A DNA stretch of 18,288 bases from Acidisphaera sp035272265 (GTDB lineage Bacteria; Pseudomonadota; Alphaproteobacteria; Acetobacterales; Acetobacteraceae): positions 1-18,288 of the forward strand of contig DATEQV010000507.1 of the NCBI GenBank assembly GCA_035272265.1, given 5' to 3'. Within the stretch, counting starts at the first letter, position 1; every line of letters begins with the position of its first letter. A program made the translations under genes and the position numbers. Shown piece by piece: positions 6,460 through 15,858 of the stretch. The notes below the pieces were generated by a model that had not been told where the DNA came from, ran no database searches, and was given only the letters and a program-made list of their open reading frames with translations.

Positions 6460-8352
6460 TTACGTTTCGTCGAGCCGTGCGCCCGGATGGAAGAAGGCAT
6501 AGACCCGCCGGGCGGTTTCCCGGCTGATCCCGGGCGCGCTCTCCAGGTCCGCCAATCCCGCCTGCTTCACGCCGCGCGCCGAGCCAAAATGGTTCAGCAG
6601 CGCCCGCTTGCGCGCCGCCCCCACGCCGGGGATGTCGTCCAGCTCGCTGCCGCGGATCGCCTTCGATCGCCCCGCGCGGTGCGTGGTGATGGCGAAGCGG
6701 TGCGCCTCGTCGCGCAGCCGCTGCAGGAAATACAGCACCGGATCGCGCGGTGGCAGCTGGAACGGCTCGCGCCCGTCCATGTGGAACCATTCGCGTCCGG
6801 CGTCGCGGTCGGGGCCTTTGGCGATGGCCACCACCGGCACGTCCTGCACGCCCAGGTCCTGCAACACCTGCCGCGCCGCCGACAGCTGCCCGGCACCGCC
6901 GTCGATCAGCACGAGGTCGGGCATCCGCTGGCCCTGCTCGGCTTCCTTCAGCGCGCGGGAGAAGCGCCGCTCCAGCATCTCGCGCATCATCGCGAAGTCG
7001 TCGCCGGGCGTAACCGGGCCACGGATGGCAAACTTGCGGTACGCCTGCTTGGCGAAGCCCTCGGGCCCCGCGACGATCATCACGCCGTACGGATTGGCGC
7101 CCATGATGTGGCTGTTGTCGTAAACCTCGATCCGCTCCGGCGTCGCCGGCAGGCAGAACGTTGCCGCCACCGCCTCCAGCAGCTTCGCCTGTCCGGCGCT
7201 TTCCGCGAGCTTGCGCTCCAGCGCCTCGCGCGCATTGGTGATCGCATGCTCGACCACGGCGCGTTTCTCGCCGCGCTGCGGCACCGCGATCTCGACGCGG
7301 CGGCCGGCCTTCAGCGACAGCGCCTCCTCGATCAGCGCCCGCTCCGGCGGCGCCTGGTCCAGCAGCAGCAACGGCGGCGGCGTCTTGTCGTCGTAGAACT
7401 GCGCGATGAAGGCGGCGAGCACCGCGGGGATGTCCTCGGCCTTGGTGTGCGTCGGGAAGAACGCGCGGTTGCCGTTGTTGCGGCCGCCGCGCACGAAGAA
7501 CACCTGCACGCAGGTCTGCCCGGCCGCCTGGTACGCCGCGATCACGTCGGCATCGCCCAGGCTCGAAGGGTTGACCACGCCCACGCCCTGCACGTGCGTC
7601 AGGCCGCGAATGCGGTCCCGCACTGCCGCGGCGCGCTCGAACTCCAGCGCCGCGGCGGCGTGCTCCATCTCCGCTGCGAGTTCCTGCTGCACCGCAGCAC
7701 TCTTGCCGGCCAGGAACGCCTTCGCCTGCGCGACCAGCCGGCCGTACTCGATTTCGCTGATGCGCCCGACACAGGGAGCGGAGCAGCGGCGGATCTGGTA
7801 CAGCAGGCACGGTCGCGTGCGGTTGGCGAACACCGTGTCCGCGCAGGAGCGCAGCAGGAAGACGCGCTGCATCGCGGTGACGGTCTGGTTCACCGCCCAG
7901 GCCGAGGCGAATGGGCCGTAATAGCTGCCCTTTCGGCTCTGCGCGCCGCGGTGTTTGGTGATCTGCGGAAACGGATGGTCCTCCGTCAGCATCAGCCAGG
8001 GATAGGACTTGTCGTCGCGCAGCACGATGTTGAAGCGCGGCTTGAGCCGCTTGATGAGATTCGCCTCGAGCAGTAGCGCTTCTGCTTCGGTATGTGTGGT
8101 GACGACCTCGATCGAGACGGTCTCCGCCACCATTCTGTGCAGTCGCTCCGGCAAGCGCGAAGTGGTTGCGTACGAAGCGACCCGTTTGCGCAAGCTGCGC
8201 GCTTTGCCGACGTAGAGCGCGTCGCCCTTCGCATCCAGCATGCGATAGACCCCGGGCGCGAGCGGCATCGTGACGAGTGCCGCCTCGATCACGGCCCGGC
8301 CCTTGGTAGCGGTCTCTACAGCCTCCGGTGGAAGCTCAACGGATTCAGCCAT
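6460..8352 (-). CDS. uvrC: Excinuclease ABC subunit C
   Basis: UvrC makes both incisions flanking a DNA lesion after loading by UvrB. From ATG at 8352 it has 630 residues, the usual size. Domains in order: an N-terminal GIY-YIG nuclease with GVYRM (34-38) and YVGKA (47-51); a Cys-rich segment in CLLYQIRRCSAPCVG; a UVR motif in EMEHAAAALEFERAAAVRD; an RNase-H-like nuclease domain with EVYDNSHIMG and LVLIDGGAGQL; and C-terminal helix-hairpin-helix DNA-binding repeats (DDIPGVGAARKRALLNHFG and a second copy). An in-frame GTG at 8376 would add eight residues; neither start has a clear ribosome-binding site. pgsA follows on the same strand. Confidence 0.95.
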   Translation of the reverse strand: MAESVELPPEAVETATKGRAVIEAALVTMPLAPGVYRMLDAKGDALYVGKARSLRKRVASYATTSRLPERLHRMVAETVSIEVVTTHTEAEALLLEANLIKRLKPRFNIVLRDDKSYPWLMLTEDHPFPQITKHRGAQSRKGSYYGPFASAWAVNQTVTAMQRVFLLRSCADTVFANRTRPCLLYQIRRCSAPCVGRISEIEYGRLVAQAKAFLAGKSAAVQQELAAEMEHAAAALEFERAAAVRDRIRGLTHVQGVGVVNPSSLGDADVIAAYQAAGQTCVQVFFVRGGRNNGNRAFFPTHTKAEDIPAVLAAFIAQFYDDKTPPPLLLLDQAPPERALIEEALSLKAGRRVEIAVPQRGEKRAVVEHAITNAREALERKLAESAGQAKLLEAVAATFCLPATPERIEVYDNSHIMGANPYGVMIVAGPEGFAKQAYRKFAIRGPVTPGDDFAMMREMLERRFSRALKEAEQGQRMPDLVLIDGGAGQLSAARQVLQDLGVQDVPVVAIAKGPDRDAGREWFHMDGREPFQLPPRDPVLYFLQRLRDEAHRFAITTHRAGRSKAIRGSELDDIPGVGAARKRALLNHFGSARGVKQAGLADLESAPGISRETARRVYAFFHPGARLDET

Positions 8353-8712
8353 CTGCGGCGCGGTTGTGGACAACACTGTGGGCGGTCGCGGCTACAGCCA
8401 CGCTAAGAGCCTGTTTATACAGCAACATCACGAGAAAGGGAGCGATCAGCCGTCGCTCGGAAGCCATTGATACCGCCGAGATTACTCGCCGGTTGTCTTG
8501 CCGCTGGAAGCGCTTGGGTTCCCGGCTTGAACGTCGCCCTCCCCCGGATGGTCGAGGTGGACAAAAAATCCGTCCCCGCCGACCTGTAGCACTCTTGTCG
8601 CGACCAAGTGTTACAGGACCCACAACCCGTAGCTGTGGTCGCTTGGCCGCGGTCGCTACTTTCCAGTGCAAAATCGTGGCCCGCCACATCTGCAACATCA
8701 TGGCCCGCCACG
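8353..8712. other. 360-bp non-coding gap between the SDR gene and uvrC
   Basis: No credible gene is seen here on either strand. The stretch is visibly less GC-rich than its neighbours, especially 8401-8480 and around an A-run near 8563. It contains a 24-bp tandem duplication at its right end, a GTTC-N7-GAAC inverted pair (8518-8532) and one DnaA-box-like 9-mer (8365-8373, one mismatch). The uvrC promoter should lie here, but no convincing -35/-10 pair was found. The string GAGCCTGTTT at 8408-8417 resembles ends of some insertion sequences, but no partner end or transposase remnant could be identified. Confidence 0.5.
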
Positions 8713-8714
8713 TC
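8667..8714. repeat. 24-bp tandem duplication at the 3' end of the SDR gene
   Basis: Unit 1 is 8667-8690 and unit 2 is 8691-8714, with 21 of 24 positions identical. Each unit holds a short self-complementary core (GTGGCCCGCCAC in the first, with one change in the second). The second copy overlaps the SDR stop codon by two bases, so it covers the gene's 3' end and immediate downstream region. There are only two copies and no spacers, so it is not a CRISPR. Confidence 0.75.
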
Positions 8715-9505
8715 ATTCCCCCGCGTCGCTGTGAGGCGCGCTGGCGGGCGGATGCCAGTTCAGATGTTGGCCGCCGTCGAGCGCAAGCATCTGACCAGTC
8801 ACGGACGGCAGCGCAAGCAAGGCCAATGCTGCACGTGCGATCTCGGCGGGTTGAGGTCCGCGACGCAACGGCAGCCGCGAAACCTGGTGCGCGAATTGCG
8901 CTTCGGTCTGTCGCTGATTCGGCAACGCGGGGCCGGGGCCGATCGCGTTCACGCGGATGCGCGGCGCAAGCGCGAGTGCGAGCGACTGCGTCAGTGCCCA
9001 AAGTCCTGCTTTCGAGACCGTGTAGGAGACGAAGTGCGGTGTGATCGACCAGACGCGCTGATCGATCATGTTCAGCACCATGCCTTCGGCATCGTCTGGC
9101 AGTGCGCGGGCGAACAGCTGCGTCAGCACGAAGGGTGCGCGCAGGTTTGGTTCGAGGTGCAGATCCCAACTGTCTCGCGTGACCGTGTCCCACTCGTCGC
9201 GCTCGAATGCGCTCGCGTTGTTGACCAGCACGCCGAGCGGGCCGAGCGCCTCGGTCGCCTGCGGGATGATGGCGCCGACGGCGTGCTCGTCGCGCAGATC
9301 GGCCTCGATCAGGACGGTCTGCGGCGACGTGGCGCGCAGCTCGTTCAACGTCTGCTCGGCCACCGCATCCCACTTGCGGCAGTGCAGCGCCACCGCGAAT
9401 CCCGCCTCCGCCAGCGCCAGCGCGATCGCCTTGCCCAGGCGCTTGGCAGCACCCGTGACAAGTGCTGCCCGCGGGATCGCAGCGGGGATATTGTCGGCGA
9501 CGCGC

Positions 9506-9513
<8 letters not shown>
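8713..9513 (-). CDS. SDR-family oxidoreductase, pteridine-reductase/FolM-like
   Basis: This 266-residue short-chain dehydrogenase has the cofactor loop TGAAKRLGKAI (20-30), in which Arg after the glycine-rich turn suggests NADPH. It also has NNAS (98-101) and the YxxxK pair Y164/K168 in SYTVSK. At the usual catalytic Ser position, 13 residues before Tyr, there is D151 (NMIDQ). This Asp-Tyr-Lys arrangement, with TGAAKRLG, resembles pteridine reductase PTR1 and FolM dihydromonapterin reductase more than ordinary SDRs. A role in reducing pterins or folates is therefore inferred, not shown. The GTG start at 9513 overlaps the uvrB stop by 8 nt, so translation is probably coupled to uvrB. No other start fits the Rossmann N-terminus. 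Confidence 0.88.
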
Positions 9514-11698
<2,185 letters not shown>

Positions 11699-11739
11699 CG
11701 GCTAGAGATGGACCCGGCAACCCGGCAGGTCGAGGCCCG

Positions 11740-12117
11740 TCAGGAGAACTTCCCGACGACGAGACGGTAGGCGAGCGTGGTCGCGACCAGGCAGAAGACG
11801 ACGGAGACCGTCACGTTGGCGATCGCCTGGATCGGGCGTCCGCTGCGCAGCAGGTCGAAGGTCTGCAGGCTGAACGACGAAAAGGTGGTGTAGCCGCCGC
11901 ACACGCCGACCATCAGGAACGTTGCCAGCTCAGGGCTCATCGCGTGGCGCGTCGACGCCAGCCCAGCCAGTCCGCCGATCAGCGCCGAGCCGAGGATGTT
12001 CACGATCACCGTGCCGAGCGGGAACGTCGACGGCGCCAGTTCGGTGAACGCCAACACCATTGCGTAACGCGCGATACTGCCCAGCGCGCCGCCGATCCCG
12101 ACAAGGACGAACTGCAT
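11740..12117 (-). CDS. crcB: Fluoride ion channel CrcB/Fluc
   Basis: This 125-residue, four-helix membrane protein of the Fluc family exports fluoride as an antiparallel dimer. Characteristic motifs are GGALGSIARY (9-18), the NILGSALIGG helix (40-49) and GVCGGYTTFSSFS (71-83), which carries the conserved Thr/Phe residues of the fluoride pathway. Hydrophobic segments lie at about 1-24, 35-55, 64-80 and 98-120. The ATG is at 12117. It is a single copy, consistent with a homodimeric channel. The upstream region was checked for a fluoride riboswitch and none was recognised. It lies between the small exported protein gene (60 bp) and uvrB (41 bp), all on the minus strand. Confidence 0.94.
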   Translation of the reverse strand: MQFVLVGIGGALGSIARYAMVLAFTELAPSTFPLGTVIVNILGSALIGGLAGLASTRHAMSPELATFLMVGVCGGYTTFSSFSLQTFDLLRSGRPIQAIANVTVSVVFCLVATTLAYRLVVGKFS

Positions 12118-12134
12118 CCGGGCAGGCTAGGCCA

Positions 12135-12159
12135 TGGCCGCCTCGCTCGGAAGCGGCCA
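12135..12159. other. Hairpin between the small exported protein gene and crcB
   Basis: TGGCCGC (12135-12141) and GCGGCCA (12153-12159) form a perfect 7-bp stem around an 11-nt loop, in the 60-bp gap before crcB. No T-run follows on the minus strand, so it is at best a weak terminator or leader structure. It does not match the fluoride-riboswitch layout. Confidence 0.25.
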
Positions 12160-12177
12160 CGGCGAAGCCCGGGATCA

Positions 12178-12396
12178 CTAGCAGTGCGCGGGGATCCAGT
12201 AGCCGTTCCACGAGAGATGCCCGGGAACGCAGACGCGCACGGGGGCGACGTAGACGTAACGCGGGCCGTAGCCGTAGTAGTGCCAGCCCCAGGTGCGGTA
12301 GATGACCCACGCCTTCGCATCACCCATGGTGAGCGAGGCGATGCTCGCCACGGCCACGGCGGCGAGCACTGTGCGGGTCGCGATCTTCTTCAACAT
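12178..12396 (-). CDS. Small exported aromatic-rich protein, function unknown
   Basis: The 72-residue precursor begins MLKKIATRTVLAAVAVASIA, a Lys-rich start and hydrophobic core typical of a Sec signal, with likely cleavage after DAKA (about residue 29). The mature part of about 43 residues is very rich in Tyr and Trp (WVIYRTWGWHYYGYGPRY) and ends CVPGHLSWNGYWIPAHC, with two Cys that could pair in the periplasm. That ending resembles the WxxGxW/PGHW units of small alphaproteobacterial envelope proteins. The ATG at 12396 has GGAG eight or nine bases upstream; the frame continues open to 12504, but that part lacks signal-peptide character. crcB is 60 bp downstream. Function is unknown. Confidence 0.72.
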   Translation of the reverse strand: MLKKIATRTVLAAVAVASIASLTMGDAKAWVIYRTWGWHYYGYGPRYVYVAPVRVCVPGHLSWNGYWIPAHC

Positions 12397-12595
12397 CGTC
12401 TGTGTCTCCATTCGTTCGGCGCTGCCCGGGACCATCCCGCTGCTCGTTCGCCGACGACGCGGACTGTGCGCCGGGCGGCCCTCCGGCGCTGCGAACGGAC
12501 ACACACAGAACTCCGTCGGATGCGCGAGGTCTGAAATGCTTCAGCAAAAGCCTCTCGCGCGACCCCGGCGGCTTGTGCGGTCAGCAGCACAACCC

Positions 12596-12616
12596 CTAGA
12601 CACGCAGGATGTCTAG
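12596..12616. promoter_or_regulatory. Perfect inverted repeat CTAGACA-N7-TGTCTAG, candidate operator
   Basis: Two 7-bp arms (12596-12602 and 12610-12616) are perfectly complementary around CGCAGGA. The site lies 66 bp upstream of the heparinase-family start, in the 286-bp gap (12397-12682) divergent from the small exported protein gene. Its arms contain CTAG, a tetramer usually under-represented in proteobacterial DNA. The spacing of about 14 bp between arm centres is more like a dimeric regulator site than a terminator, and no T-run follows. Confidence 0.4.
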
Positions 12617-12682
12617 CTATTCTCCGACTCCATCGCCGCGTGGCACGAGCGAGCATGTCGTGCGTGCGCGTCCGGCGGTGAG

Positions 12683-14299
12683 GTGGTGACGGCCCTGGCC
12701 ATGTCCGCTCCGCGGCGCTGGATGCGTGATGCGCGCCGCGCGATGGCGCGACTGCCGACGTTGCGCATCAGCCGGCCGCCGGATGCGCCGGCGCTGCCGG
12801 TGCGCGATCCGTGGCCCGGCGATCCGGTGCGCGGCGCGCGCCTCATCAAGGGTGAGCTGCTCTGCGCCGGCGGCGCCTGCGTGCTGCGGCCGGGCGACTG
12901 GGTGGCACTGGCGGCCGCGCCGCCGCCGTTCCGCGCCGCTGCGCACTCGTTCGGATGGCTGCGCGATCTGCGCGCGCTCGGCACCGACGCCGCACGTCTG
13001 CGCGCCCGCGCCTTGGCGGCGGACTGGATCGCGACCGGGGCCGCCGACCCGATGGCAAAGGTGCCGGACATCGCCGGCGCGCGCATCGCGGCGTGGCTCG
13101 GCCACTACGATTTCTTCGCCGCCTCGGCCGATGACGGATTTCGTCAGCGGATGATGGGCCGCCTCGTCGCGGACGCGCGCGCGCTCAGCGCCGGCCTGCC
13201 CGCCGAGGAGCTCGACGCGCGCGTGCTGACCGCGCTCAAGGGCCTGATCGCCGCCGCCGCCGCGTTGCCGGACCATGCCGCGTACATGACCCGCGCGCTG
13301 CGCTTCCTGCCGCAGGAGATCGGGCGGCAGATCCTGCCCGACGGCTGCCATGTCGAGCGTAGCCCGGCCATGCAGCTCAGCGCGCTGCAGGACCTGACCG
13401 AGATCCGCACCCTGCTGCAGGCCGCCCAGATCGTCCCGCCGCCGGCCCTGACCGGGGCCATCGAGCGCTCGGCGGCGGCGCTGCGGGTGATGCGGCACGG
13501 CGACGGCGGTCTCGCCTTGTTCAACGGCAGCCGCGAGGAGACCGCCGGGCTGATCGACCTCGTGCTCAGCCAGGCCGGCCGCGGCGCCCGCGGGCCGTCC
13601 TCGTTGCCGGACGGCGGCTTCCAGCGGCTGCAGGCCGGCAGAACGGTGCTGATGGTCGATTGCGGCGCGCCTCCGCCGCCGGGGCTCGACCGCTTCGCCC
13701 ACGCCGGCACGCTGTCGATGGAGATGTCGATCGGGCGCGAGCGGTTGATCGTCAATTGCGGCGGCACCGACGGCGCCGGGGCCGAATGGCACGACGCGCT
13801 ACGCGCGACGGCGGCGCATTCCACCCTTGTGATCGCCGACCTCAGTTCGTCGGAGGTGCGGCCGCAGGGCCTCGGCCGGCGGCCGGAGAAGGTCGAGGTC
13901 CACCGGCAGGAGGCGAACGGCGCGCATTGGCTGGAGGCCAGCCAGGACGGCTGGCGCAAGCCGTTCGGCGCCATCCACCGCCGCCGCTTGTATGTGGCCG
14001 AGACCGGCGAGGACGTGCGCGGCGAGGATTCCGTCGAGGCCGAGACCGGCCAGCCCTTCTCGGTTCGGTTTCACCTTCATCCGGCGGTCTCGGCCAGCTT
14101 GCAGCAGGACGGCGACTCGGTGCTGCTGCGCCTGCCCTCCGGCAGCTTCTGGCGGTTGCGGGCGGACGGCGTGCGGATGGCGCTGGAGGAGAGCGTCTAT
14201 TTCGGCGGCGACACGCCCCGCCGCACCGAGCAGGTCGTGCTCATCGCCGATCAGGATGGGCCGCAGCAGGTGAAGTGGGCCATCGGCAAAATCAACTAA
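12683..14299 (+). CDS. Heparinase II/III-family protein
   Basis: The 538-residue product resembles the alphaproteobacterial heparinase II/III-like proteins: an alpha-helical N-terminal half and a beta-sheet C-terminal half as in polysaccharide lyases. Recognisable family segments are FGWLRDLRALGTD, WLGHYDFF, LTALKGLI, the block RQILPDGCHVERSPAMQL, HGDGGLALFNG, HAGTLSMEMSIGRERLIVNC, ATAAHSTL and FHLHPAVSASL. No signal peptide is evident, so it may be cytoplasmic. The start is uncertain: GTG at 12683 or 12686, or ATG at 12701; none has ideally spaced ribosome-binding bases, although GGTGAGG overlaps the first. In many alphaproteobacteria this gene lies between rpe and purH; neither is here. Substrate and in vivo role are unknown. 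Confidence 0.87.
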   Translation: MVTALAMSAPRRWMRDARRAMARLPTLRISRPPDAPALPVRDPWPGDPVRGARLIKGELLCAGGACVLRPGDWVALAAAPPPFRAAAHSFGWLRDLRALGTDAARLRARALAADWIATGAADPMAKVPDIAGARIAAWLGHYDFFAASADDGFRQRMMGRLVADARALSAGLPAEELDARVLTALKGLIAAAAALPDHAAYMTRALRFLPQEIGRQILPDGCHVERSPAMQLSALQDLTEIRTLLQAAQIVPPPALTGAIERSAAALRVMRHGDGGLALFNGSREETAGLIDLVLSQAGRGARGPSSLPDGGFQRLQAGRTVLMVDCGAPPPPGLDRFAHAGTLSMEMSIGRERLIVNCGGTDGAGAEWHDALRATAAHSTLVIADLSSSEVRPQGLGRRPEKVEVHRQEANGAHWLEASQDGWRKPFGAIHRRRLYVAETGEDVRGEDSVEAETGQPFSVRFHLHPAVSASLQQDGDSVLLRLPSGSFWRLRADGVRMALEESVYFGGDTPRRTEQVVLIADQDGPQQVKWAIGKIN

Positions 14300-14338
14300 A
14301 GCGCGAGCTCAACTCGGGTATTGCAAGCGGAGGTTCCG

Positions 14339-14596
14339 GTGTGCTTCAGTCACACGATCGTGAGCACGCCCGCCGATCCGTCCGCGTCGTTTCCCGTCCC
14401 GGAACTGAACATGTCCGGCGAAGCCACGCATGTTTCGGTGCGTGCGGTTCCGGGCGCGGTGTTCGTGCTGATGCGCCGCGACCGGCCGCACGATCACCGG
14501 CGCATGTTCGCCGAGCTGACCCTCTCGCAGGCGCGCGCAATGCAGAGCGACCTGGCCGCAGCGATCCGCGAAGCGACCACCGCCGGCGTTCCCTGA
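14339..14596 (+). CDS. Small hypothetical protein downstream of the heparinase gene
   Basis: I do not recognise a family. From GTG at 14339 it has 85 residues and is soluble, with a central beta-like segment (THVSVRAVPGAVFVLMRRDR) and a C-terminal helix (LTLSQARAMQSDLAAAIREA). The GTG is preceded by a strong GGAGG (14329-14333) five bases upstream, which decides this start over TTG at 14321. It begins 39 bp after the heparinase stop and ends 13 bp before the convergent ABM-domain gene, so cotranscription with the heparinase gene is likely. There is no signal peptide. Confidence 0.6.
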   Translation: MCFSHTIVSTPADPSASFPVPELNMSGEATHVSVRAVPGAVFVLMRRDRPHDHRRMFAELTLSQARAMQSDLAAAIREATTAGVP

Positions 14597-14609
14597 GGGG
14601 CCGAGCGGA

Positions 14610-14909
14610 TCAGTCCGGCAGATCGAGCACCGCCGGGCCGGACATCGCGTCGGTCACGCCGAGCCCGCCTCCGAAGTCCACGAGCGTCGCGCGAAACGTA
14701 TCGAGGGTCGCGGTCATGGGACCGCGCGCCGCTGCCAACGCCGCCTCGTCGGCCCACTCGCCAATCAGGCAATAGCTCCGCTCTCCGGTGCGGATGATCG
14801 TGCCGCGCTTCAGGCCGGGCCAGTTCGCCCGGCCGCCGCGATGCGCGTCGAGGAACTGCGCCTCGGCGCCCGGCTTGATCTGGAACTTCACGACATTGAA
14901 CGCCGTCAT
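14610..14909 (-). CDS. Antibiotic biosynthesis monooxygenase (ABM)-like domain protein
   Basis: The 99-residue protein has the size and pattern of the dimeric alpha+beta-barrel ABM fold: first strand FNVVKFQIKPG, a helix containing AEAQFLDAHRGG, a strand IIRTGERSYCLIGEWADE, then the helix around MTATLDTFRATL. Members include cofactor-free monooxygenases, heme-degrading IsdG-like proteins and many of unknown activity; the sequence does not show which. The ATG at 14909 has AGGAG about seven or eight bases upstream, and the frame upstream to 15125 is a shadow of the next gene. It is the last gene of a five-gene same-strand cluster, 41 bp after the NTF2-like gene. Confidence 0.72.
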   Translation of the reverse strand: MTAFNVVKFQIKPGAEAQFLDAHRGGRANWPGLKRGTIIRTGERSYCLIGEWADEAALAAARGPMTATLDTFRATLVDFGGGLGVTDAMSGPAVLDLPD

Positions 14910-14950
14910 GCCTCGCTCTCCTCGCACGCGGTTAAGGGTGGGTGGACGGC

Positions 14951-15301
14951 TCAGGCGTCCCAGGCCTGGATCGAAAGCTGGCGCGCGATCCGGCCGTGCA
15001 GCAGTTCTAGCATCGCCGAGCAAAAGACGCGCTTGCCGTCGGGATACGTGCAGGTCTGCGTGAAGGCGACGCGGTCGCCCTCGGCGATGCCGGTATCGAC
15101 GCGATGCGTCATCGTCCGGCCGCACACGTCGTCGTAGTAGGCGGAGATCGCGTCCCTGCCCTTGATCTCCAGCGGATGGCTGGGCGGGTTGTTCTGGTCG
15201 ATGATCCTCAGCACCGCGTCGTCGGTATAGAAGCCGGCGAGCGTCACCCCGTCGCGGCTTTCGATCGCCCGGCGCAGCGCCGGGATGGTGAGTGCGTGCA
15301 T
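14951..15301 (-). CDS. NTF2/SnoaL-like family protein
   Basis: The 116-residue protein fits the NTF2-like cone-shaped fold: a helical start (IPALRRAIESRDGVTLAGFY), YTDDAVLRIID, KGRDAISAYYDDV, then strands with VDTGIAEGDRVAFTQTCTYP and RVFCSAMLELLHGRI, ending QLSIQAWDA. This is the classic order of SnoaL-like small enzymes and ligand-binding proteins, which include polyketide cyclases and ketosteroid isomerases. No specific catalytic pair can be assigned. The ATG at 15301 has AGGAG six bases upstream; an open frame in the same phase continues far upstream but only as a shadow. It lies 35 bp after the AhpD-like gene. The fold assignment is fairly secure, the function unknown. Confidence 0.8.
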   Translation of the reverse strand: MHALTIPALRRAIESRDGVTLAGFYTDDAVLRIIDQNNPPSHPLEIKGRDAISAYYDDVCGRTMTHRVDTGIAEGDRVAFTQTCTYPDGKRVFCSAMLELLHGRIARQLSIQAWDA

Positions 15302-15336
15302 GTGCTGCTCCTGCCTGATTTCGGATTGCGCTACGG

Positions 15337-15819
15337 CTACTTCGCCGCGGTCGCTGGGGCGTGCTCTGCGGCGGCGCGCAGAACCGTGTCTGTTTCGTGC
15401 TTGAACGTCGCGAGATCGACCTGCATCCCGTTCAGCACCGTGCTCCAGTGCCGCGAGATCGCCGCCATCGCGACCGCCTCGCGGATCTCGGCGTCGGTGG
15501 CACCGTTCGCCTTGGCCGCCGCGGTGTGGAAGTAGATGCAGTAGGTGCAGGGGATCTGCGCCGCCACCGCGAGGCCGATCAGCTCCTTCTCCTTGCCCGA
15601 CAGCGCGCTGTGCGGGTTGAGCTGCACGGTCTTGAACTCCGCCCAGGCGCCGGCGATGCCTTCCTCGGGGAACAGGGTGAAGAACGTCGGCACGCTGCCG
15701 AGCGTCGCCTGGATGTCGTGGTAGGTCGCGGCCGCGTCCTGCGCGCGTGCCGGCGACCATGAGCCGAGAACGGCGGCGATGGCGGCCGCGGCGACGGAAC
15801 GAGACGTGATCGATGACAT
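15337..15819 (-). CDS. Exported carboxymuconolactone decarboxylase / AhpD-like protein
   Basis: The 160-residue precursor starts with a Sec-like signal (basic start, Ala/Val/Leu core, likely cleavage after SPARA near residue 26), so the mature protein is probably periplasmic. The CMD/AhpD domain follows, with the complete AhpD-type active-site pattern E79-x11-C91-TY-C94-x3-H98 in the segment CTYCIYFH. In AhpD the two cysteines form a redox disulfide and the Glu/His relay protons; whether this protein is a peroxidase, a disulfide reductase or something else is unknown. A periplasmic location is unusual for AhpD, which is cytoplasmic and linked to AhpC. The ATG at 15819 has AGGAG seven bases upstream. 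It follows the methyltransferase gene by 39 bp. Confidence 0.87.
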   Translation of the reverse strand: MSSITSRSVAAAAIAAVLGSWSPARAQDAAATYHDIQATLGSVPTFFTLFPEEGIAGAWAEFKTVQLNPHSALSGKEKELIGLAVAAQIPCTYCIYFHTAAAKANGATDAEIREAVAMAAISRHWSTVLNGMQVDLATFKHETDTVLRAAAEHAPATAAK

Positions 15820-15858
15820 GAACGTTCTCCTGTTTCGGTTGCAACGTGCCGTGGGACG

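Noticed and set aside
5788..8076. 762-codon plus-strand open frame opposite uvrC and pgsA
   Set aside because: It is antisense to two genes with complete family motifs and has a shadow-like composition.
8365..8373. DnaA-box-like 9-mer before uvrC
   Set aside because: A single copy with one mismatch, no cluster of boxes or AT-rich unwinding region, so no origin is supported.
8400..8480. Insertion-sequence remnant (GAGCCTGTTT end-like string)
   Set aside because: No matching opposite end, target duplication or recognisable transposase fragment could be found by reading.
8518..8532. GTTC-N7-GAAC near uvrC as a LexA (SOS) box
   Set aside because: The alphaproteobacterial LexA site is the direct repeat GTTC-N7-GTTC; this one is inverted and 166 bp from the uvrC start.
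8667..8714. CRISPR-like repeats
   Set aside because: Two directly adjacent imperfect units with no spacers and no cas genes.
12118..12177. Fluoride riboswitch ahead of crcB
   Set aside because: The gap is short and contains only a simple hairpin; the conserved fluoride-aptamer sequence elements are not seen.
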